Notes: generated from the letters alone by a model not told the origin. Shown: positions 46,088 to 58,169, numbered from the stretch's first letter. The stretch: 64,000 nt of DNA from Uranotaenia lowii (GCF_029784155.1 NC_073692.1:368075160-368139159), one strand, 5' to 3'. Numbers and translations are program-made.

Positions 46088-47983
46088 TTAGTAATTTAAC
46101 TTTGCATTGCGTGCAAATTCTACTATTTCCTTGTAGTGTTCGATGTTATTTGATTTAAATAGCTCTTGAAGGTTAGTATATTTGCCATGGAAATCATACT
46201 GCCTTCTCAGTGTGTTAAAAAGAGGGCATTCCATGATTGTGTGATTAGCCGTTTCTGGTGTTAAACAGGAGTCGCAATTAGCGTTATCTAGGATTCTCAT
46301 TTTCGCCAGCCAGTATTTGGAGTACTCATGTGCAGCCATTAATCTGTTCAGGAGCCGGATGTCCCGGCCACTCATGTCTTTTCCGAAGAACCACGGGACT
46401 TTTGAGAATGCGGGTTGTATGTAGTAGAAGCTTTTTCCCTTATCTGTAGAGTAATTACTGTACCACCTATCTGTTTTTTCGTTTAGTGATCTTTTAAACA
46501 AGAATATACTGTCTTTGAGCATAAGATTATTTTCGTAAACGTAGTCCGAATGCAATCCATGTTTGGCCAGACCGTCTGCGATTTCGTTGCCTGTGATGGA
46601 AACGTGACTGGGAATCCATTGTATCGCGACATTGTATGAGGAGCATGTTCTTAGGATTTCGATCAGGATGCTTTCGTCATATCTGTTATCTTGTGCAGAT
46701 TGTAGCATCAAGCATGATGCTTTTGAATCGGTGTATATAACAGAGTGAGATAGTGAGTTTTCTTCAATAATTCGTGTAGCTTCTTTTATAGCTATCAGCT
46801 CGGCTGATGTGATGCTTGTCTCCATGCTCAGGGACGCGAACAGCCTTTGTCCGGTCGTTTCGAAGTACACACCTATCGAACATTTTGTTCCATCCTTCGA
46901 CGCATCTGTATATATACGACCTCGTCCTCTGTTTCTTCCGTTCATGATAAAAAGTGCCAATTGTTTAGCTCGTGCTGGATTTGTATTTTGCTTTGCTGTT
47001 GTAAGACCTTCCAAGTCGGATGAAATATCGACTTCTTGTCGAATGCTCAGACGGATCACCGGTTGTACTCGATCGAGTATTGCCTTGTTCTGCCAATAGA
47101 TCTGTTCTAGGTATGAGAACTTGTGCCAACTACTTCTATCTTCAGGTAACCGTACGCTTCTTAATTGCTCTGCCACTACATTGTTCCTCGAGAAATGTCT
47201 GCTGATTTCCTTAGTTGTTACAAACTCTTGCCTCAGCCCAACTGGTTCTTGTCCACTGAGAGCAACTAATACGTTTCTCGGGGTAGACTTTGTCGCCCCA
47301 ATGACTTTTCTTAAGCATTGGTTGTTAACCACCTCAAGTAATTTCCTGTTTGTTACACTTGCATTATTGTACACGGAGCTATTTTGTTCCAAGGTGCCTC
47401 GAAACAGAGCCATATGAATTTTTATCATCGCTTGTGGATGAGTTCCGCTTTTGACCCCACTGAGGACCTTGATCATGTTGAGTCGATCCTGTACCTTTGT
47501 TCTAAGCTGTTTGACATGTATTCCAAAATTGAGCGAACGGTCGAAGGTTACTCCAAGGTATTTGTGGCTTCTAACGTTTTCTAGCCTGGTATTATTAATA
47601 AAGAAGTCCAGTTCTTTAGTACCCCGTTGGAAGAATATGGTTTTTGTTTTATCTGGGTTGATGGAAAAGTTTAACGTATCAGCTGTGCTGGTGAAAAAAT
47701 CCAAGTATGTTTGTCCCAGGGCATTAAGTGCGTTGATGTCTTTTCCCCGAATTAAAATACCGAAGTCATCGGCGTATTGTACCAACATTGTATCTGTGTC
47801 AACTTTTCGGTGAAGATCAATTGTGTATATATTAAACAGGGTAGGGGACAAAACGTCTCCCTGGGGAAGCCCGTTGTTAATAGTTCGGGAAATCGTCTTA
47901 GTGCTCATATGGAACATTACTTGACGGTTTTGTAGAAATGAAATTGTCCACATTAGAACATCCGGTGGGACTCCGATCTTCAC
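46088..47983 (-). CDS. I-like LINE ORF2, part 3: RT catalytic core, RNase H, C-terminal zinc motif
   Basis: Contains NNGLPQGDVLSPTLFNIY and the catalytic YADD box (VQYADDFGIL), the thumb region, and an RNase H domain (IYTDASKDG, SAELIAIKEA, VIYTDSKAS, WIPSHVSITGNEIAD). A CCHC motif (CDSCLTPETANHTIMEC) comes before the stop at 46088. Together with parts 1 and 2, ORF2 would span 3612 nt (1203 aa) without a stop. Split as it is, it cannot make a functional protein. Confidence 0.9.
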   Translation of the reverse strand: MKIGVPPDVLMWTISFLQNRQVMFHMSTKTISRTINNGLPQGDVLSPTLFNIYTIDLHRKVDTDTMLVQYADDFGILIRGKDINALNALGQTYLDFFTSTADTLNFSINPDKTKTIFFQRGTKELDFFINNTRLENVRSHKYLGVTFDRSLNFGIHVKQLRTKVQDRLNMIKVLSGVKSGTHPQAMIKIHMALFRGTLEQNSSVYNNASVTNRKLLEVVNNQCLRKVIGATKSTPRNVLVALSGQEPVGLRQEFVTTKEISRHFSRNNVVAEQLRSVRLPEDRSSWHKFSYLEQIYWQNKAILDRVQPVIRLSIRQEVDISSDLEGLTTAKQNTNPARAKQLALFIMNGRNRGRGRIYTDASKDGTKCSIGVYFETTGQRLFASLSMETSITSAELIAIKEATRIIEENSLSHSVIYTDSKASCLMLQSAQDNRYDESILIEILRTCSSYNVAIQWIPSHVSITGNEIADGLAKHGLHSDYVYENNLMLKDSIFLFKRSLNEKTDRWYSNYSTDKGKSFYYIQPAFSKVPWFFGKDMSGRDIRLLNRLMAAHEYSKYWLAKMRILDNANCDSCLTPETANHTIMECPLFNTLRRQYDFHGKYTNLQELFKSNNIEHYKEIVEFARNAKLNY

Positions 47984-48228
47984 TGTAGTGTATAGCAAAG
48001 TGCTTTTCGAATAGTCATGAACAACCCCAAGTGGGAGAGAGTGAGAATGTGCACAAAGGCACAAGCTCCGGATATAAGATGGAATAAAAGACTAGGTCAT
48101 TCGTTTTGTGACTTTCAACCTAATCACATAGTGTTGCGTAGAACGCCTCTATTTCAATAATATCACACCACGTGTTTAATTTAGTTTCCTTAAATTATAA
48201 ACTCATAAATCAATTATAGAACTTTACA
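47984..48228 (+). repeat. Gypsy 5' LTR
   Basis: 245 bp, identical to the 3' LTR. Contains 'gatataaga' (TATA-like, about 48060) and 'gaataaaag' (poly(A)-type, about 48070). Confidence 0.93.
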
Positions 48229-48230
48229 AC

Positions 48231-48248
48231 TGGCGACGAGTGGGATAA
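48231..48248 (+). promoter_or_regulatory. Gypsy primer-binding site candidate
   Basis: TGGCGACGAG begins two bases after the LTR. The leading TGG is the usual complement of a tRNA CCA end. The tRNA species is not assigned. Confidence 0.5.
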
Positions 48249-49329
48249 AATCTCAAATTCAGCATAGTGTCAAAGTAAAATTGTAAAAAAAAAATTTAGT
48301 AAGTTGTGGTTTATGCAAATATAAAAATTGTGACGGAGTTACCGTTTTTTTTACTGACGCTGGTAGTGGTTATTAAACACCTTTTACTAGATCGTCTTTT
48401 ACAATTTTTATTGCATTGATGTTGATATGTTCAGTTTGTAAAGGAGGTGTAAAAGTTTATTTCGAGAAATCCAGCATTTTTGTTGTAATTTTTTTACATT
48501 AATTTCTGAAGGAGCACATTTTTTTGGCTAACACGCCATTTTATTGTATTTTACTATCTTTTGTCCATGAAACTCATATTTTTCTTAATCTTCTTCATTT
48601 CAGAAAGTGTTCATTTTGGAAGTTGGTTCATTTTAGTAAAATTTGCCGCACTGCAGTAAACGGTGAGAAGAAAGATAATTTGACATCTCACTTGGTATCC
48701 CTCAACTCACCATCATCACTCAGTCGAATTGTCATAAGTGAACTACAAGTGAGACGGTAGTGTTGTGGTGTGATCAGCTGAATAGAATAGCCGAAACGAA
48801 AAATTTCTTCCAAATTTTGTTCACATTGAACACAAAGCTGAGCGTTTTGAATCCATCGGAAGTTCGCAAATTACGGGCCTTGCTGAAGGTTGCTGTTAGT
48901 GGTGTAGCCAAGAGCGTTTCAAATAACTTGTTATTTGCGTTTTACTGGTTGCTGTTGTACATCGAAATTCACCGCTGCTGCTCCATTTGCTGCTCCTGCT
49001 GTTTCATCTGTTGCTGCTGCTGCCCCATTTTTTTTTTGCTGCTGATATTTGTTGTTGCTACTGCTTGCTGTTTTCGGTGATTGCCATTGCTACTGTTAGG
49101 ATTTTTTTTTCCTCAGCTTTGGAAATATTTTGGTGATCCGGAAATATTTTGGTGTATCAGGTATGTTGATTTTTACTCATTGTTTTTGATACATTTTATC
49201 ATTTTATTAAATTGTCAAAATACGAGACATTCTAATATTTTTTTTAATTTATTTTTTGTTTTGTTTTCTTTTCTTTTTATTTGAACGTTATTATTGCTGG
49301 GTTTATTTGAACACATTTTTATATTCAGA
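48249..49329 (+). other. Gypsy untranslated leader
   Basis: About 1.1 kb without convincing coding sequence; includes a (CTG)n-rich patch near 48970-49080. The ORFs here are low complexity. Confidence 0.5.
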
Positions 49330-49686
49330 ATGCCTTTAACTACTACAATGGAACCTTACATTCCCGGGTCAGTTCCATTCGCTCAGTATATCGAGCAATT
49401 AGAATGGATTTTTATCCACAACCAATATTCTGAGGACCAATATAAGGCATCATTTTTAGCGGTTTGTGGACAGGAGGTTTACTCCAAAATAAAACTTTTA
49501 TTTCCGGGTAGAAATGTAAGAGATATTTCATATACAGAATTAAAACAAGAATTAACTAAAAGCTATGATCAAGACACGAATGAAGTCGTAAATAGCGATA
49601 AATTTTGGACTCGCAGACAGGGTGAAAGCGAGAGCAACATGGATTTTGTTTTAGCCGTAAAATTTTTGGCTGAACTGTGCTGGTAA
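49330..49686 (+). pseudogene. Gypsy gag, N-terminal part
   Basis: ATG at 49330 (MPLTTTMEPYIPGSVPFAQY). The capsid-like region YIEQLEWIFIHNQYSEDQYK resembles mag-group Gag. The frame ends at 49686 just after VLAVKFLAEL, while the Gag C-terminal part (GVKDENLRRKLFNEENLTAS) resumes in another frame about 10 bp back. The linking segment expected between these motifs is absent, so a small deletion is likelier than programmed frameshifting. Confidence 0.7.
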
Positions 49687-52256
49687 TTGGAGTTAAAGAT
49701 GAAAATTTAAGAAGAAAACTTTTTAACGAGGAAAATTTAACGGCTAGCAAAGCTGAGAAGATGATAATAAACCAGGAACTAGCTTGGAATCGGACTCAAT
49801 CGGTAAATACTAATTCAACAAGACGTGACAGTTTGATCAATAGGCTTGGAAGACGTTCAGTTCGGTCTCCGGTTAGACATCGATCTAGGTCACGAAGCTG
49901 GAGTAATAGTAGGAATCGGGCAGTAACTTTTCGTAGACACGATACTAAAAACGACAATTACTCTGATAATAGACCCATTTATCGATGTACCTTTTGCAAT
50001 AAAACAGGTCATACCAAGAAATACTGTTATCGACTAAAGAACAGAAGCCCTCGACAACAAAGATCAAGTGTGAATAATGTTGCTTTGCCACAACCAAGTT
50101 CATCCGGACTTTTTAAGAGATTAAAAAAGGATCTAGAGTCTGATAGTGATAACGATTTAGACTGCATGATGATTTCTTCGGTTCACAAAATAAATGAGCC
50201 ATGCTATGTAGATACCATTATAGAAAGGAAGCGAATGAAGATGGAAATAGATTGTGGTTCGGCTGAAAGTGTGATATCCGAACAACAATTTAACAGAAAT
50301 TTTGGACATTTGAAAGTTAAATCGTGTAATAAACGTTTGGTAGTAATAGATGGCAAACGACTGAATATTCTAGGAAAAACAGATGTGAACGTGCAGTTGA
50401 ATGGAAATCAACAGAAGTTATCACTAGTTATTTTGCAATGCAGCAATGATTTTGTTCCTTTGTTAGGTCGTACTTGGTTGGACGTTTTCTATACAGGCTG
50501 GAGAAAGACATTTACCAAACCGTCAAATGATTCAGTTCATGCAGTCAAGGAGGAGGAAGCAATGGATGATATTATGAGTAAGTTCCCTACAGTATTTGAC
50601 GAGGATTTTTCTAATCCTATTAAGGGATTTGAGGGAGATTTTGTTTTAAAGGATAATACTCCAATATTCAGAAAAGCGTATGACGTGCCTCTCAGACTTA
50701 AACAAAAAGTTATTGACTATTTAGATAATTTAGAGAAAGATGGTATTATTGAACCGATCGATGCCAGTGAATGGGCATCTCCAGTTGTCGTGGTGATAAA
50801 AAAGGATCAAAATATACGTTTGGTTATCGACTGTAAAGTCTCGATCAACAAAGTTTTGGTAACCAACACGTATCCTTTACCTTTGCCACAAGATTTATTT
50901 GCTACTCTTTCGGGAGCCAAATTTTTTTGTTCTTTGGATCTTGCAGGTGCTTACACGCAACTTTTATTATCAAAAAGATCGAGGAAAATAATGATAATAA
51001 ATACAATTAAAGGATTATATGTTTATAAGAGATTACCACAAGGCGCATCGTCTTCTGCTCAAATTTTTCAAAAAGTTATGGACGAAGTTCTGAAAGGACT
51101 TGAAAATGTAGTATGCTATTTAGACGATGTGCTTATTTCTGGAAAAACTTTGAAAGAATGTAAACGTAACCTTTTTCTAGCCTTGGAAAGATTGGCTAAG
51201 GCTAATATAAAAGTTAATCTAAAAAAATGCAAATTCTTTGTTTCTACTTTACCTTACTTGGGTCATGTTTTGACCGAAAACGGTTTACTTCCTTGTCCAG
51301 AAAAAGTAAAGACAATTCAGGAAGCGAAATGTCCTCAAAATATCTCTGAGTTAAAAGCGTTTCTTGGTTTACTTTCGTATTATTCGAAGTTTATACCAAA
51401 TATGTCCACTCGGGTGAATTGTCTTTATAAATTATTAAAAAAAGAAGTAAAATATATTTGGACAGAGGAATGTAACAGAGTTTTCGAGGAATGCAAACAG
51501 TTGCTTTTGAAACCGAATTTGCTTGAATATTTTGATCCAGATAAACCTGTTGTGGTAGTAACAGACGCGTGTATTTATGGCTTAGGAGGAGTTTTAGCTC
51601 ATGAAATTTCTGGAGAAGAACGACCTATTTCTTTCGCATCTTTTTCGCTAAATGAAGCACAACGGAAATACCCAATTTTACATTTAGAAGCCCTCGCTGT
51701 TGTAAGTACAGTGAAGAAATTCCACAAATATTTGTACGGCCAAAAGTTTACGATCTATACTGATCACAAGCCGCTTATTGGAATTTTAGGCAAAGAAGGT
51801 CGTAATTCAATTTCAGTTACCCGGCTTCAAAGGTATATTTTAGAATTGTCTATATATGATTTTGAAATTTATTATAGACCAGCTTCTAAATTAGGCAATG
51901 CAGATTTTTGCTCTAGGTTCCCACTTGACGAAAAAGTACCCAAAGATTTGGATAAAAATTTTATTAAAAATCTAAACTTCACTGATGAATTCCCGATTGA
52001 TTATAAAGAAATCGCTTACGCCTCAAGTAAGGATGTTTTTATACAACAAATTATAGAATTTCTTAAAAGAGGTTGGCCTAAACGTATCCACAAACACTAT
52101 CGAGATATTTTTTCAATGAACCAAGAACTGGAAGAAGTAGAAGGATGCGTTTTGTTTCAGGATAGAGTTATTATTCCGAAAACTATGACATCGAAAATTT
52201 TGGACTTATTACATATGAATCATTCCGGCATTAACAAAATGAAAAAAAATGGCTAG
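49677..52256 (+). pseudogene. Gypsy gag C-terminus, protease, RT, RNase H, start of integrase
   Basis: Open for 859 codons from an internal position (no ATG of its own is implied). It contains an Arg-rich stretch and zinc knuckle CTFCNKTGHTKKYC (about residue 103). The protease active site is EIDCGSAES (about 188), with the usual Thr/Ser position occupied by Cys. RT follows, with the YLDDVL box (about 480), then RNase H (TDACIYGLGG, IYTDHKPL). It ends at 52256, soon after the integrase zinc-finger His (LLHMNHSG). The end coincides with a run of eight A at 52242-52249, where the downstream integrase is in another frame; a one-base length change in the run is the simplest explanation. Confidence 0.85.
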
Positions 52257-53451
52257 AAGAACCGTGTACTGGTTGGGTATCAATAAAGATATTGAAAAAT
52301 TTGTTAAAGACTGTAGAATATGCAAATTAAATACTCCAACTAAAACGATTGCTCAATATTCAAAATGGATACCAACAAACAAACCATTTTCACGGATTCA
52401 TGCGGATTTCTTTTACCTCCAAGGTAAAATGTATTTATTGATTGTCGACAGTTTTAGTAAATGGATTGAGCTAGAAAATATGAAAAATGGTACAGAAAGT
52501 AAAAAAGTCATAAAAGTATTTTTTGATGTTTTTGCCAGATATGGTTTCCCAGATGTCATAGTCACGGATGGTGGACCACCTTTTAACTCTGAACAATTCA
52601 TCAAATTTTTTGAAAGGCAAGGCATAATAATGATGAAAAGTCCACCATATCATCCAGAAAGCAACGGCCAGGCGGAACGAATGGTCCGTTTAGTAAAAAA
52701 TGTTCTTAAAAAATTTCTTTTGGACCCTAATATAAAAAAGCTTGATGTGGATGAGCAAATGTACCTATTCTTGTTCAACTACAGGAATACCTGTTTAAAT
52801 ACGGACTATAGTTTTCCTTCAGAACGTCTACTGAAATACAAACCTAAAGGGTTGTTGGATCTTATAAACCCTAAGAAAAGTTTTAAAAACAATTTGACAA
52901 CATCTAATGATGATTTATCTCAACAGCGGAACACCTCACCTCAAAGACTGAGAGATCCTTTTCTGAGTGTGAAAAATAAAGACCTGATTTTTTATATTAA
53001 TCCGAACAAAACTGATTTAAGACGATATCTTCCTGTCACATTTTTAAAATGGATTTCTCAAACTATTTCACAGGTGTCACTGGGTGGCAGAACGATTTTA
53101 GCACACAAGCGTCAGCTTAAGCTTACGGATAACGCTCGTAGAAAAAACCGTCGTTCTTTTCCACATGGATCAACAATTTTGCCTGCAGATACCACAAACG
53201 ATTTTGAACAAGCCAGTTTTGAAGCAACGCACCATGTTTTATCACCTTTTTCAAGCGGCAGTAGCAATAAACGGAGAAGAGAACCAGACGACAACAGTGA
53301 ATCTGAGGATTTTTATGGGTTCGCAGCAGATTCTTTTATGTTCGCGGGGGAGGAGAATGAAGAGGATAGAATATCCAATAGCAATGAAAAACTTAGAAGA
53401 TCCAAAAGATCATCGAAAAGAAAAAAGCTACATGACTACATTTATTATTAG
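52249..53451 (+). pseudogene. Gypsy integrase, remainder
   Basis: Continues the zinc finger (CRICKLN) and the DDE core: HADFFYLQGKMYLLIVDSFS, VTDGGPPFNSEQF and SPPYHPESNGQAERMVRL. A basic C-terminus ends RSKRSSKRKKLHDYIYY. Catalytic residues are present. It is displaced in frame from the upstream pol because of the A-run at 52242-52249. Confidence 0.85.
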
Positions 53452-53625
53452 TGTTCGAGAAAAAAAGCTGGTAACATATAAATTTTGTTTAATGAATTTG
53501 TAAGCATGAATCATGCACTCGAATATAGATCTTAAAGCAAAACGAAATAATTTAAAATATGAATTGATTAGTTTGTAACCAAACTTTCGAAATTATTAAT
53601 AATCAAATAGGTTGACTTAGTTCTC

Positions 53626-53640
53626 GAAAGGAAGGAGAAG
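53626..53640 (+). promoter_or_regulatory. Gypsy polypurine tract
   Basis: GAAAGGAAGGAGAAG lies one base before the 3' LTR, the normal plus-strand primer position. Confidence 0.7.
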
Positions 53641-53641
53641 T

Positions 53642-53886
53642 TGTAGTGTATAGCAAAGTGCTTTTCGAATAGTCATGAACAACCCCAAGTGGGAGAGAGT
53701 GAGAATGTGCACAAAGGCACAAGCTCCGGATATAAGATGGAATAAAAGACTAGGTCATTCGTTTTGTGACTTTCAACCTAATCACATAGTGTTGCGTAGA
53801 ACGCCTCTATTTCAATAATATCACACCACGTGTTTAATTTAGTTTCCTTAAATTATAAACTCATAAATCAATTATAGAACTTTACA
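53642..53886 (+). repeat. Gypsy 3' LTR
   Basis: 245 bp, no difference from the 5' LTR found by eye. Confidence 0.93.
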
Positions 53887-54064
53887 TTCACTAGGATTTC
53901 TTCGAGTTTTTCAATACGGACCGCGTTGAAGGCATTTGAGAGATCTAAACAGATCAACGCTGTTAGGAAATTCAAACGTTTGCTTTGTTTTATCCAGTTG
54001 AGCGCAAAATTGACACATGTGTTGGTGGAAAGATGTTTTCGAAAACCAAATGAGGTGTCGGGTA
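53887..54064 (-). CDS. I-like LINE ORF2, part 2: RT segment between the two insertions
   Basis: About 175 bp of RT (DTSFGFRKHLSTNTCVNFAL and the catalytic-Asp block LICLDLSNAFNAV) lie isolated between the copia left LTR and the gypsy right LTR. The frame matches part 1 on one side and part 3 on the other once a single copy of each target duplication is counted. Confidence 0.9.
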
Positions 54065-54217
54065 TGTTAAGTATAGCAACCATCAGCTACGTGCTTAGTT
54101 ACTGACAAACAGTAATCGCAGTAATCATTGACTTTAGTCTCAGTTAAAATTTTCACTTCCACTCTATCCATTACTGAATAAACACATCTTTTTGTAAATG
54201 CTCTGCCTAATTCTTTA
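54065..54217 (+). repeat. Copia 5' LTR
   Basis: 153 bp, starts TGTTAAG and ends TTCTTTA. The LTR is short for the family. Confidence 0.9.
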
Positions 54218-54219
54218 GG

Positions 54220-54232
54220 TTATGGGCCCAGA
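54220..54232 (+). promoter_or_regulatory. Copia primer-binding site
   Basis: TTATGGGCCCAGA directly after the LTR (two-base gap). It resembles the half-tRNA initiator-Met site known for copia. Confidence 0.8.
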
Positions 54233-54285
54233 GTAAAAGGAAGTAGTTCTTAGTTTTGTTCCGGAAGTAGAACGTGGTCAGCAAG

Positions 54286-57200
54286 ATGAGCGAAGAAAAG
54301 TTGTGGCTGTTTGACGGCACGAACTTCATCCTCTATGGCATCCGTCAAACAATGCAGCAGCCCTCTATCCTCCATCAGCACCTCGACACGAAATTTCCAG
54401 TTGCTGAAGTTCGAGAAGGTTCTACGAGAGCTGCGAGCGACTGGAGTGAATTTGGAAGAAGAAGACGTCGTTTGTCAGTTTTTGCTCTCACTTCCAAAAT
54501 CCTACGAGGCTCTGATCACAGCGGTGGAAACGATTCAACCGGAACAACTGACGATGGCATATGTTAAGAAACGGCTTTTGGACGAGCAGGTGAAACGGTC
54601 GAACCAAGGTGATGTTGCTGTCGAATCTGCGTTTGCTGGAAAATTCCGAGGATTCAAATGTTTCGGCTGTGGGAAGTACGGTCATAGGCGAGTTGACTGC
54701 CCCGAAGCGGAAAAGGCTGGAAAATCCGTCGAGAAGAACCCCAAGTTTGCCTGGAAGTCCGGAAAGAAATCGAAAGGTGGTGCAAAAATGGCGGCTGAAA
54801 AAGAAATTTGTTTTCTGGTAACCACGGGCAACGCAACGGCACTCTTAGCTCCTAGCAAGTCGACGAAAAAGTTTTCCTGGTTTCTTGACTCAGGAGCAAC
54901 GGACCACATGGTCAACGACAAGTTTTTTTTCGAAGAGCTTCATCCATTGAAGAACAAGATTCACATCGCTGTAGCCAAGTGTGGTGAGACGTTGGTTGCT
55001 GAATCGGCTGGAACAGTACGTGTCAATATGATTGTCGACGGCGTGAAGAAACCGGGTACAGTAAAGGAAGTGCTGTATGTTCCTGGTCTGCAGTGCAATC
55101 TATTCTCGGTGCGTAGGTTGGAGGACGCTGGAATGGTGTTGAAAATTGCGGCTGGAAATGTGACGATCGAACTGGATGGCGAAATCATTTGCGTGGGACG
55201 AAGGTTGGGCCAGTTGTACAGCTTGGATATGAGCCTACGCGAAATTAAATCGGAAGGGAATGCCATGGTAACAAGTAAAAACGAGTACGATTTATGGCAT
55301 CGAAGGTTTGGACATCTTGGCGAGGCAAATATAAAGAAACTTTGGCAGTACGGCATGGTTGAAACGAAATCCGAAATCCCAAAATGGCCTGGTGGTACGG
55401 TTTGCGAGGTCTGCCTCAGTGGAAAGCAGACGAGACATCCGTTTCCGGTGAGCAGTGGTAAGCGATCAACACGTCTACTAGAATTGATACACTCCGACGT
55501 TTGTGGGCCGTTCAATCCGAAAACGTGGGATGGCAAACGTTATTTTGTCACGTTCATCGAAGATTTTAGCCATTTTACGGTGGTGTATCCAATAGCGACG
55601 AAGGATGAAGTGCTGGAAAAGTTCAAGGAGTACAAGGCAGCAGCAACGGCATATTTCGGGACGAAAATTTCCCGTCTTCGATGCGACAACGGTGGGGAGT
55701 ATATGTCCGCTTCCTTCAAGAATTTTTGCCGCACCGAAGGGATTCAACTGGAGCCAACCGCACCGTACAGTCCGCAACAGAATGGAGCAGCTGAGCGGAT
55801 GAACCGCACGTTGTTGGAGAGAGCGAGATCGATGTTGCAGGAAGCTGGCTTGCCGAAGGAAATGTGGGGTGAGGCGGTGAGTTCGGCTGCCTACATCCTG
55901 AACCGAAGTCCTACGTCTTCTGTGAACTGCAAGAAAACACCGTATGAAATTTGGTATGATCGGAAACCTGAGGTCGACAAAATGCGTGTTTTTGGTTCGG
56001 TGGCGTACACTTGGGTGCCGAAAGGAAAACGACACAAGTTGGACAGCAAGACGGAGAAAAACGTAATGGTTGGGTTCGCTCCCAATGGCTATCGAATTTG
56101 GGATCCAAGGAAACGCAAGCTGTTCATCTCAAGAGATGTGATTTTCGACGAAAATCTGAAATGGTCCAGTGTGATTCAAAAATCTTACCGTTATGTTGAA
56201 CCTGCTACTGAAGATAACGTCAAGCCCAGTGATGGACCAGAATCAAGCCCAGATAATGTTTTTCCAAGGCGTGGAGAAACACATGAACCGGAAATCCTTG
56301 AGGTGTCGAGCGAGCCTGGTGTGGACGAATCGGATCAATGTGCTGATGCGATGCAACCGGAAATGACGACTGATTCCGATTGCATGACCGATGACGAAGA
56401 CAGCGATCCAGACTTCGCGCTCCCACCGCACCAAGAACGTGACAACTGTTCTACAGAAGTGTCAACGAGGCGCAGCGGTCGGGAGCGCACGCTCCCTGGT
56501 AAGTTGAAAGATTTCATTACCAATTTTGGAGCCAATACTGCTGGTACTTATTTGTCAGGTTCCCCGATGGCGAGTGATGGTTCGATTCTGGCGTATGCGC
56601 TTAATGCAGAAGCGTATGTGGAAAACATTCCGACGACGATCGCTGAATTGAAGAAGCGTGACGATTGGGACGATTGGAAGAAGGCGATCGATAGTGAGAT
56701 GCAATCCTTGAGCAAGAACGAAACATGGGAGCTTGTTCCGAAGCCTGCCGGAAAGAATCTGGTGGAATGCAAGTGGGTTTTCCGAATCAAGCGTGACGAG
56801 GCTGGTAATGTTGACCGATACAAGGCGAGGCTGGTGGCCAAAGGTTTTTCGCAGAGGAAAGGCTTCGACTACGACGAGACATATGCTCCTGTGGCGAAAA
56901 TTGCAACCCTCAGAGTGCTGTTGGCGGTTGCAAATCAAATGGGACATCATGTGCACCAAATGGATGTCAAGACGGCGTTCCTTAACGGCATCCTGAAGGA
57001 AGAAATTTTCATGCGTCAGCCTGTTGAATTTGAGCGGGGAGGACCGCATCTCGTCTGTCGGTTGAGGAAGTCCTTGTATGGGCTAAAACAAGCACCGAGG
57101 AGTTGGAACGAGGAGTTCAACAAATTTGCGCTTCAAATAGGATTCCAACGTTCGAAGATCGACACCTGTCTCTACACGAAGAAAGACAAAACGAATGTTG

Positions 57201-58162
57201 TCTATTTGCTGCTGTACGTGGATGACATTTTGTTGGTCTCAAACAGTCGAGAGGAAGTCGTGGACATCAAATCCAAACTGTCTACGCGTTTTGAAATGTC
57301 GGACATGGGTCCGATAAAGCATTTTCTCGGGCTGAAGGTGGATTACGATCAGACGCGTGGTCGAATGAAGATTAGTCAACCGAAATACGTCGTGAACCTG
57401 CTAAGCAGATTCAAAATGGCAGATTGCAAACCATGCGCAACTCCATTGGAACCAAACCTAAAATTGAAGACCCGAAGTGTTGAGGAATTGACCCAGCAGC
57501 CGTTTCGGGAACTGATCGGTTGTTTGACCTATTTGGCTTTGGCTTCAAGACCAGACATCAGCGCAGCTGTGAATTACTTCAGCAGATTCCAATCAGCTCC
57601 TACCGATGTACACTGGAGTAATCTAAAACGGGTTTTGCGGTATCTAAAGCAAACGGTGAACTATGGATTGGAGTACCAACGGTCGGACGATGGCGAACCT
57701 TTGCGAGGATATGCCGATGCTGACTGGGGAAACCTGGAAGACAGAAAATCGATATCTGGGAACGTGTTCAAAGTTTTTGGCAGTACCGTTTCCTGGATGA
57801 CCCGAAAACAGAATTGTGTGGCATTATCGTCAACAGAGGCCGAATACATTTCGCTGAGCTATGCAATCTGCGAAGGTATTTGGTTACGGAACTTGTTGCT
57901 GGAACTGGATATCAAGATCATCAAGCCCGTTCCGATGTTCGAAGATAACCAATCTTGCATTCGAATATCGGAGGAACCGAAGGAACACAAGCGAATGAAG
58001 CATGTTGACATCCGTTTTCACTTCATTCGTGAGAAGCTTCAAGATGGATTCTTCAAAATTATCTACGTACCTACAACGGATCAAATTGCGGATATATTTA
58101 CCAAAGGACTGGCGAAAGGACCTTTCGAGAAGCTGCGATCCAAGCTGAGCTTATCTGGTTGA
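54286..58162 (+). pseudogene. Copia polyprotein with internal deletion in gag
   Basis: The likely original start is ATG at 54286 (MSEEKLWLFDGTNF), whose frame soon drifts into nonsense. The conserved Gag continues in another frame from about 54390 (FEKVLRELRATGVNLEEEDV) and stays open to the stop at 58162. The distance between these landmarks is far shorter than in intact copia Gag, so roughly 80-90 residues appear deleted. Downstream all domains are intact: zinc knuckle CFGCGKYGHRRVDC, protease FLDSGATDHM, integrase HHCC and DDE (HSDVCGPF, RCDNGGEYM, QQNGAAERMNRTLLE), RT with LLYVDDILL, RNase H (DADWGNLEDRKSISG, EAEYISL). Since the LTRs are identical, this copy probably moved with help from an intact relative. 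Confidence 0.88.
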
Positions 58163-58169
58163 GCGGGGA

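Larger units (their letters stand above)
47984..53886 (+). mobile_element. Ty3/gypsy LTR retrotransposon (mag-like), recent insertion
   Basis: 5903 bp with identical 245-bp LTRs (47984-48228 and 53642-53886) and a perfect 5-bp target duplication TTCAC (47979-47983 and 53887-53891). It begins TGTAGTG and ends TTTACA. A primer-binding candidate follows the left LTR and a polypurine tract (53626-53640) precedes the right one. Domain order Gag-PR-RT-RH-IN is that of Ty3/gypsy; mag-like affinity is my reading of the Gag and leader. There is no envelope gene. Two reading-frame breaks make it probably defective. Confidence 0.93.

Noticed and set aside
49677..49690. Programmed -1 frameshift between gypsy gag and pol
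   Set aside because: The break falls within Gag, with conserved motifs too close together and no evident slippery heptamer, so a deletion is favoured.
53165..53503. Possible envelope ORF at the end of the gypsy element
   Set aside because: It overlaps integrase in another frame and has no signal peptide or membrane segment.
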